From Echinochloa phyllopogon (lineage: Eukaryota > Streptophyta > Magnoliopsida > Poales > Poaceae), in assembly GCA_033239725.1 (NCBI GenBank), contig BTCW01000001.1:31858176-31922175 (forward strand): a stretch of 64,000 nucleotides of DNA, in the 5' to 3' direction. Numbering within the stretch: the stretch's first letter is position 1; the number at the start of each line of letters is the position of its first letter. Below the pieces are notes generated by a model that saw only the letters and a list, made by a program, of their open reading frames with translations, was not told the origin of the DNA and made no database searches. This document shows, piece by piece, positions 56,540-64,000 of the stretch. The translations under genes and the position numbers were made by a program.

Positions 56540-58545
56540 GTAAACTCAAACTTTATTGATTTATGGGAAAAATAATATTTTTGTTCTACTAAAAACTCTA
56601 CCCACTTATTACTATTTTCAGAATCTATAATATATAAAAAAATCTTTATTACTTCAAAAAAATTCACAAACGCAAAGTAACATTTCAGTCACCAGTCACT
56701 CCAACCAGGCTAGCAATACAAAACAATATTTTTGCTGTACCGTAAACAACTCTACTTGTTTATTACTAGTTCCAAAATCTAAAATGTATCACAACCTTTT
56801 TTTTACTTTATAAAGCTCACAAATACACGTCTCAACTTTTTCACAAATGCATGACATCATTTCAGTTATGAGTTCCTCCAAACCAGGCTGGCAGTACAAA
56901 ACTGACATTTTTCCTCTACTGTAAACAACTCTACTTATTTATTAATACTTCCAAAATCTCAAAAATATCACAATCAATGTTACTTCTTAAAATTTCACAA
57001 ATACGCATATAAAAAAGATTCACAAATGCAGAGTATCTCTACCTAATTATAAAGCAAGGATTGCTTCCACGGTACGTGATTCTGCGGTACGTCATGATTT
57101 TATAAAGCACCCTCCTCATATTTGTGGAAATAAATTAGCGGTCCTTCCACCGTGTTTATATCTGCCTCTTCGGCGTTCTGCAGGCCCACCTCCTTGTTCC
57201 TCGCGGCCGAATAGAAGAAAAGGCAGCGGCGCGGCGCCCAAGTAGAATCCAACACCAACTAGGCCCAAGTTCTTTGTTAATGAATACTCACGTAATACAA
57301 ATCAGCCAATTCTGCTGCCTTTCTTTAGAGTTTTGTCGCCAAAAAATAAGAAAAGGAAAAAAATCAATCCTCGTCGCCGGAAGAAAGAAAACAGATGGCG
57401 GCGAAAGCGGAACGGAAACACCACGCAGGCAGTGTTGCTGTTACTAATACAGATGACGATGAGAAGGAGGGACAGAATATCGGCGGCATGGTGCAGCAGC
57501 TCCAATAATAATAATTTTCCCCTGCTTGCCTTCCACCTCCACAAACGCGAGATGCACATGTTCAGCGTCTCCAACCAAAGTCACCACAAGAATATGGAGC
57601 ATTACAGTTTCTTATGGCAGCCAAAACTCTTGTACTGAGCACCCCTAACGATTGGATGCTCGTCATGGAGTACGACGACGGCCCTGCTGCATGTGCGCAA
57701 CAACCACCCTACACTACCACCTCATCTTCGGCGACCTGCTATCGATCTGTGGAACCCTAGCTAAGCTAGCACGGGCGACAGGCAGTTTCCCGCCCAACAT
57801 CCAAGATCAAGGACTATGTCATGATTTTCGTCTCCTCGATATAATCCTCGGTAGACGTCGTGCCCGAGAACGACGGTAGGTTGATGACGGACATGCGAAC
57901 AACGTGAGGTTGTGTCGCAGTGCGGCGCGATGAGAGGAGACAATGTACTACAGACTAATTATATGAGACGCCATAGATTCTTTAAAATATTATAATATAC
58001 CATATGATGATAAAGGAGTTCTCACGTCCCTTATATCCCGTCGTGGCGTCGTTGACTCGTCATTGTTTTCAGGTTGTCGCGTTCTTCATCAGATATGGAA
58101 TCGGTGGTGTCTATGTCAGTTCCGTAGCAACGCACGGGCATATTTGCTAGTCATTTCAAATACAGGTTACTCCAAACCAGGTTGGCAATACAAAATGGTA
58201 TCTTTGCTCTATTGTAAACAGCTCTACTCATTTATTGCTGCTAGCAAAATCTCAAAGATATCATCATATTTATTACTTTCTATAAAAAATATCACAAACC
58301 ACATCTCCAAAAAAGAAATTCACAAATGCAAAGTATCAATTCGGTTGCGAGTCACTCCAAACCAGGGCTACCAATACAAAACGACATTTTTGCTCTACTG
58401 TAAAAAGCTCTACCTATTTATCGCTACTTCCAAAGATACCAAAACATTTATCGTTTCCTAAAATTTCACAAATACACGTCTTCTCAAAAGATTACAAACA
58501 CACACATCATTTCAGTTACGAGTTCTCCAAACCAGTCTGTGAATA
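56540..58545. repeat. ~177-bp tandem repeat array (about five units)
   Basis: Units recur with a CACAAATGCA(A/G)AGTA-like start at 56665, 56842, 57021 and 58321 and a degenerate start near 58492. A partial unit precedes 56665. Each contains ACTCCAAACCAGG-, AATACAAAA- and CTCTACTTATTTATT-like blocks. Spacing is 177, 179, 185 (after removing the Helitron) and about 171 bp. It is moderately diverged and encodes nothing. Confidence 0.8.
57036..58150 (+). mobile_element. Non-autonomous Helitron, 1.1 kb, complete ends
   Basis: The 5' end TCTCTACCTAATTATAAAGC and the 3' end TCCGTAGCAACGCACGGGCA, then TATTTGCTAG, are the standard grass Helitron termini. It lies between host A (57035) and T (58151). 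The join GAGTA|TCATTT matches the uninterrupted array unit at 58321 (AAAGTATCAATT), confirming both ends. The interior has a weakly gene-like part (57300-57880) with no recognised protein. Confidence 0.93.
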
Positions 58546-58600
58546 CCGCCGTCTAGGGCCGAATTCCTGTGTGCGCTCGCTCCCGCTCCACACACCCTTA

Positions 58601-58977
58601 GACAGTGTTTGGTTCGTGACTTTGTAACGCAATCAGATAACACCGTAAAATAACACCGTAAAGCGATTTCGATATTTTTTGTTTGGTTCCCATGCTCTGT
58701 AATCGGTTATCGCGTAAACAGATACCGCTCCCGTACAAATTCGATTACGCCGGATCGCAAGGGGGATCGGATCCCGTCGCTTCCTCGAAGCACGCTTGGC
58801 CACCACCGCTACAACTGCTCTCCCGCTGTTATTCTAGACTAGCTAGTGCAGTTTTGTTTCCATTTACGTTACAGCCTACGAGCCAGACAAAGTCTGCTTT
58901 TTGTTACTTTGTTAACGTTAACGCTGCTATCTATTTACGTTTCCGTTTTCATTACAACTTTAGAACCAAACAGCACC
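58601..58977. mobile_element. PIF/Harbinger-type MITE
   Basis: TTA target duplications (58598-58600 and 58978-58980) flank ends GACAGTGTTTGGTTCGTGAC and, reverse-complemented, GGTGCTGTTTGGTTCTAAAG. The subterminal ACTTTGTAACG and CATTACAACTTT also pair. It lies about 340 bp upstream of the start codon of the next gene. Confidence 0.8.
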
Positions 58978-58980
58978 TTA

Positions 58981-59313
58981 TCTCGTGCCTTCACCCTCCC
59001 CCGTTACGCAATTTCACCAAACCCCAGGGTCTGGAACATTAGGGTAGTTGGGCTTCCGCCGCCCGCCTCCGCTTCCCCTCCCCGAAATTGGAAACCGAGT
59101 CCCTCCAACGGACCCCAGCAGCCAGTAGTGAACAGGCGAGGACGCGAGCGCAGCAGCCGCTGCCGCGCCGCGCCCACCTCCTCCTCCCCCTTCCGTTTCC
59201 CACACCTCTCTCTATTCCAACCGCCACAGCCCCCAACACCACCCCAGCAACAACCAGCCCTTGCCCCCTTCTCCTTCCCTTCCCTCCCCCCAAAATTTCT
59301 TTTCCGCTCCAAA
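58981..59313 (+). promoter_or_regulatory. Probable promoter / 5' UTR of the coiled-coil protein gene
   Basis: C-rich leader (CCCCTTCTCCTTCCCTTCCC) directly before the ATG. No clear TATA box is visible. Confidence 0.35.
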
Positions 59314-62300
59314 ATGGCGGACTCCCAGGTGAAATTCCGCCCCCGGAGCCCCGCCGCCGGCGCCTCCCTCCGCTTTAGCTGATCGGGTCGGCTGGTTTGG
59401 TTTCCGCGCAGGTGGAGTCGATGAGGAAGGCGTACGCGGGGATCATGCTCAACATGGCGCAGGAGTCGGCGGCGCGGGTGCTGGCGGCGGAGCGGCGCGC
59501 GGCGGCGCTCGCGGCAGGGCTCGAGGCCGCCAAGGAGGACGGCGTCGCCGCGCTCGTGCGGCTCAAGGCCATCATGGAGGCCAAGGTACGGTGCTCTCCA
59601 TCTCCCCGAGTCCCCTCTCCATCCATCCCTGCTCGAACCGCTTGCTTTTGGTTTGAGTTTGCTCGTTGGTTGCGTGCTCCGCGAATCGCATGCGCTTGGA
59701 TTGTGTTTGGATTCTGCTGGTGTGCCCACGACTAGTCTGGATTGGAGGATGCGGGTCTTTGCGATTTAGGGGAGGTTTTCGGGGCATTGTTTCGGGTGGA
59801 GTTTGGAATTCCGGATTCTGTTTACGGGATGTTTATGCTGAAGGTTCGTTTCAAATTTCGCATTTGAGTGTCAGGGATTTGGAACTCGTTGGATGGGGAT
59901 TTCGTCTTATCGTTTTTGTGCTTCTGGTTTCTGTTGTAGGGATGGTGTTGGGGAAGGTCCAGTTCAAATTTTGCATTCCAGTGACTGGGATTTGGAACTC
60001 GTTGGATACGGATTTCGTCTTCTCGTTTTTGCGCTTCTGGTTTCTGCTATCGGTATGGTGGTGGTGAAGGTCCAGTTCAAATTTTGCATTCCAGTGACTG
60101 GGATTTGGAGGCTTGGAGCTCACAGTATACGGATTCCGCCCTCTCGATCTTTTTTTTGCGCTTCTGGTTTCTGCTATCGGGATGTCGGTGGTGCAGTTCA
60201 AATTTCGCATTCGAATGACTGGGATTCAGAGCTCATGATATACAGATGAATTTCGTCCTCTCGATTTTGTTGTTCTGCATTGCAGTTTGTGCTGTGATGT
60301 TGTTAGAACTTAGATAAACTTGTATTGTTTTAGGGGGATTCGCTCCCGTCAGTCGATTCTTTCGGACTTCAGAATAACTAGAACATTCTTTTGTGCGTGG
60401 GTGGTAGAAGCGTCATTAAGCAGCTCGGAGTCTTGGTATCACTGAATCTCTTTGAAAAATAAAATTTCGTGCTTCCTGATTGTTCCTACCTCTTCGCAGC
60501 TAGTATTACATGTCTGTCACAACCCTATTCTAAGTTCACGGGGGCATGCTTCACAATCTGTTGATGTTGTTGGAGGCCTCAAGTATCTGAATGGGAATTC
60601 TGTTATTATTCTTTTATTATTCTGATAAGGCAGAGGAGGGTGCTACCCTGGTTGCTGCAAGACTGGAGCCATTACAATGATTGGGAAGCACTGGTTTCAG
60701 CGATAATAGGCTTCTGATGACCCTTTGCCACTGTGTCTTACTGATTTATTCCATTTCTCTTTACCACACTGTTTTTTTTTCTGTCTGGTTGTTTTCTCCT
60801 CTATTATGAATGGACTATGTCCGTCTGATGTTGTGTGCCTCGAAAGTATGGTGCTGGTGATCTTTTATGCAACCAAGATTTTCTGTCTTGACTCTTGAGA
60901 ATATGAAAAATACCTGGTACCTTTAATTTTAGTTATATTGCTATTGCTGATGACAAATATGTCACTGCATAAGAGTATAAAATAGAAAATGCTTGTCTGA
61001 GGGATGACGATGATTCGGTAAATCACATGAAGGTATGAATTGCAACTTTTGGTGTGCCCTCGATTGGAACCCCGGAGTTGGGGAACAGGGGCAGTTGTCC
61101 CATTGAAATTTGTTGCATGAACATCTTTTTTCTTGGGTTGATTTCCATGCCACACTCTTTTTTTGGTTTTGGAGGATTGTACAATGCAGTACTTTCCCCC
61201 TAGTCTTATAATTAACTTTATACCAATCAAGTCTTATGATCATTTCATATTCTAGTGACCAGTTTGTAGTGATTCTTGATGTTTTACTAGAATATTTTCA
61301 GAACTTCTATGTCGACATTCTTTCCATGTAATGCATAAGATTGGATTTGTCAATGCTATGGCCATGTCTGCTACAAAGTGCTCAGAAAGGTTCCACTTCT
61401 GTTTCATGCTATCTTCAGAGCATTGGTGCAGTTCTTATATGAAGGTTCATAGTAAAAATACAACTACTTTCACATTGTGTAATGGCCCAGTTTGTTGTAT
61501 GTATCGTTGTGATAGATAGTGATGCCTCTCCAGTCTCCACTATAGGCTAGTGTTCGGAGATAGTTGTCTCAGTGACACATTCATTACATGTTCAGATAAT
61601 TACAGTTCTTACCCATTCTGAGATTTTCATATGTATGGTCTTTGGCAATGTAAAGTCATTATTCTCATATGCACCTACTATTTTCTTAGGATGCCGTACA
61701 AATAATATGATGTATCAATTACATTGCTTCCATGTTTTGATTTGCCTTTTGTATGAACCTAGCTATGCTAAATTCACCAATTTCCCCATGTGCATAGTAA
61801 TATTATTGATCTGGCCTGTTTTTCTTTTACATAAGATGGAAAATGAAGAATAGCTGGCTCTTGCTGAAACATGGATGAACACTTACGAAGCATACTTCTT
61901 TCAAATAATATGCTAAATTGCTAATGCATGTATGATCTTCAACAAGAGAACAGTTGATGCAGCTTTCGACTAGCCTGCTCTCTGGGATCCATACTCCATA
62001 GCTGGTTTAGTGCTATCGTCTTGTTCAGTTAGTATGAGGGGCTACCCATACAATTTGTCAGCCTAGATTCCTAGAATGAAGTATAGAAGGGCCCTTTACT
62101 ACAATATTATGTTTCAGAATATGCATAATTGAAGTAAGCGGTAGGTCGCTCAGTCAGTAGAACCTTACGTTGAGGAGTCCACCCACGCAGGCTTGAACCT
62201 GGCTGCTCGCAAATGGGGGTATTTTCTTGAGATTTCTTACTACCGTGTACGGTGTACCTAATGATACCTAATGAGCCACTGTTTGGTGTCACCCTACCTT

Positions 62301-64000
62301 AGGAGCAGCGCCAGGGAACATTTCTCCCTGTGATTGAGTTCTTCTTTCTATTTTTAGAATACGTATAGTAAGGACCTCTATCTACAAACACAATTAGTGC
62401 TCCCCGTCACAGCCTATACTATCGCATATTATCAAAAAGCCTCGACCAACCTAGGAGGAACAAGGTGACACTATAAATATGTACCCAAAGTCGAGTCAAA
62501 GAGGACTCGAACATGGGTGGTGAAGGTGTACACCCACATCTCCCACCAACTGGGCTAGGCTGTATTACTGTGTTGCATATTGTATGATTTCCATAAAAAT
62601 AATGAGTCCAGTGCAGTTCCCTATCGTGTTGCAGTATCTCTGTTCACTACCATCTTTTTTCCTTAAAATGGTCGATAAGTAAAGGACTCATAGGATTTCC
62701 CCCCTCCTAGTGCCGGGCCTTGAGTAGGATGACTGGCTGCACTAGTCTCTTACTCCAGAGCTGGGTCAATCAGTTATGCAATGTTTTAGATTTTTGCTTT
62801 TTATGACACCAATAGATTGTATAGAATAAATTGAGTGTGCAGGCAGTCAATGGGATTCACTTTTCATGCCGTTTATTTTTTTCTTTTTAAAAATTGTCCA
62901 TATGCTTGGAGCGCTTGGATTTAGCTATGGATAGGAGCGCTTGGAGAATAGCAATCAATGTGCCTGAACCATGATCTTTGCTTCCTTTACGGTTTTCCCA
63001 AAACTCTTTTTCTTCTTTTGCCTTTTTGGGTTTCACCTCTAGCCTACCCCAACTTGTTTGGGACAAAAGGCTATGTTGTTGTTGTTGTTGTAAAAATTGT
63101 CCATATGCGTAGCAGTGGCTATCTGGCTGTTTTTGTTTTGTGCTTCTTTGCGTGTTGTCAGTTGTTCAATAATCTTTTAGTACGTTTACAGTCTTCCCAG
63201 CTTTATATATATGTTGCCTTGTTTAATAATGAATGCATTCCTGAAACTTGTTTGCATGTGTGCAGATTAAAGAGGTAGAGCTGGAATCTTCAGCGCATCT
63301 TAAAAGGATCAAGGAACTAGAAGAGCAATTGCATGGTGCACAAAACACTATGGTATCGCTTAAAGTTGAGCTGCATATGGCAAATAAGGAATTGGAGCAG
63401 ACAAGGGAAACTGTAGCTGAGGAAAGAATAAATAGCCTTCCCGCATCCAATGAAGCTGATTCTAATAAAGACACCAGCACTTGTTCGAAGGTACATCAAC
63501 AAGAAGGAAGTATGTTGTTGAAGAATAACAAGACCACAGATGACTGTGACGGCACTTGCCTTGTCCCTATAGCTGCAAAGGAGAATGGAGCAGTAGAAAA
63601 CTTGGACGTAAATCGTTGTAGTCCTGATCTGCCATCATTTATGGAAAGAAATAAGAAACCTAAGTTCTACCATAGTGGGTGTACACAGCGTATTCATGCA
63701 CTTAAACAGCGGACTGGAGGTACAGATGCATCTCTGGAACAGAATCACAAGCAGGCCACTGCATTAAATAGCTGTTCAAATACCAGAAAGAATAATGCCG
63801 CTAAAAAACCATGCCACACAAGGTCCATAATCGAAGATATACTTCAAACGAAATTTCTGGGTAAGTGCAAGGGCAAGAGAGCCAGAAGAAGCAGGCCTAG
63901 TTATAAGCATGACAATTCCAGTGAGCTCGAGGAAGCAGAAGATAAGTTATCTGATACATCTGGTGGAAATGGGTGTTTGCTGCTACTTCAGGCACTTGAA
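59314..64000 (+). CDS. Plant coiled-coil protein of unknown function (5' part, cut by window end)
   Basis: Exons 59314-59328, 59412-59585 and 63266 to the window end join in frame to at least 308 residues. The protein starts MADSQVESMRKAYAGIMLN, an N-terminus I recall from uncharacterised plant proteins. Residues about 5-63 form an Ala-rich helix with heptad spacing. Residues about 64-125 (IKELEEQLHGAQNTMVSL, MANKELEQTRETVAEE) form a coiled coil. A polar region follows, then SFMERNKKPKFYHSGCTQRI and a basic patch, KCKGKRARRSRPSYK, that could serve in nuclear import. No catalytic domain is visible. The first coding exon is only five codons. Intron 2 (3.68 kb) contains SINEs. A donor-like GGTAAGTGC near 63858 lies inside the open frame, and I treated it as coding because the frame continues to the window end. 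No function is assigned. Confidence 0.75.
62133..62357 (+). mobile_element. tRNA-derived SINE
   Basis: An A-box-like GTCGCTCAGTCAGTAG (62145-62160) and a B-box-like GGCTTGAACCT (62190-62200) are spaced as in tRNA-derived SINE heads. A T-rich end (GAGTTCTTCTTTCTATTTTT) follows. It lies inside intron 2 of the coiled-coil gene. Exact limits were not determined. Confidence 0.6.
62360..62570 (-). mobile_element. tRNA-derived SINE, opposite orientation
   Basis: On the minus strand the head contains CAGCCTAGCCCAGTTGG (A box) and GTTCGAGTCCTC (B box). It sits next to the plus-strand SINE, in tail-to-tail arrangement. Limits are approximate. Confidence 0.6.
63041..63095 (+). mobile_element. SINE 3' tail with (GTT)n
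   Basis: CTACCCCAACTTGTTTGGGA, then CAAAAGGCTATGTTGTTGTTG, is the common grass SINE tail. The head is not visible. Confidence 0.65.

Noticed and set aside
56540..58545. CRISPR-like array
   Set aside because: Units are about 177 bp, diverged throughout and directly adjoining, in a plant nuclear context; there is no repeat-spacer pattern.
62133..62210. A functional tRNA gene
   Set aside because: A- and B-box-like sequences are present, but the acceptor-stem ends do not pair and a SINE-type body and T-rich tail follow.

Overview
The window is nuclear DNA from a grass (Poaceae), probably a panicoid. The coding exons are GC-rich and the spacers AT-rich. The introns are of plant type (GT...AG, often 80-800 nt). 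The gene set is typically plant: cell-number-regulator PLAC8 proteins, the gibberellin F-box protein GID2, a 14-3-3 of the GF14 type and a plant lipid-transfer-like protein. Many short grass-type transposons, Helitrons and SINEs are present. The genus assignment is inference; nothing here fixes the species.

Layout. (1) 1-31 kb: three minus-strand PLAC8/CNR genes (A exons 1128-7616, B 23888-24647, C 29869-30878). HRD1, the ER-associated-degradation ubiquitin ligase, lies between A and B (9979-13628, minus, seven coding exons). This third is heavily rearranged. A ~5.7 kb Helitron carrying RPA-like and SNAPC3-like gene pieces sits in intron 1 of CNR-A. The space between HRD1 and CNR-B holds repeated CNR flanking units broken up by a second Helitron, a nested fold-back element, a laccase fragment next to a Helitron 3' end, and an LTR-like insertion. 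A 3.13 kb solo LTR with a perfect 5-bp target duplication separates CNR-B from CNR-C. (2) 32.5-36.7 kb: a choline-transporter-like membrane protein (minus, six exons). (3) 36.7-40 kb: a cluster of MITEs. (4) 40.9-44.1 kb: GID2 followed closely on the same strand by a 14-3-3 gene. (5) 44.8-48.4 kb: a decayed CDC48 C-terminal fragment, a lipid-transfer-like gene (plus) and a dynein light-chain-like gene (minus). (6) 52.0-52.8 kb: a single-exon mitochondrial prohibitin gene. (7) 53.3-58.5 kb: a Pack-MULE-like element, an AT-rich gene-free stretch and a ~177-bp tandem array with a 1.1 kb Helitron inserted in it. (8) 59.3 kb to the window end: the first exons of a plant coiled-coil protein of unknown function, with a SINE-containing 3.7 kb intron.

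The genes do not form a pathway. HRD1 (ER-associated degradation) and GID2 (SCF-dependent DELLA turnover) are both ubiquitin-ligase components but act in different systems. The clearest functional question is whether CNR-A still splices, because the Helitron ends about 4 nt from its exon-2 acceptor. I found no evidence of a new multi-gene system. The interest lies in transposon gene capture, local duplication and gene-edge remodelling. All multi-exon models were built by eye from splice signals, reading-frame continuity and family conservation.
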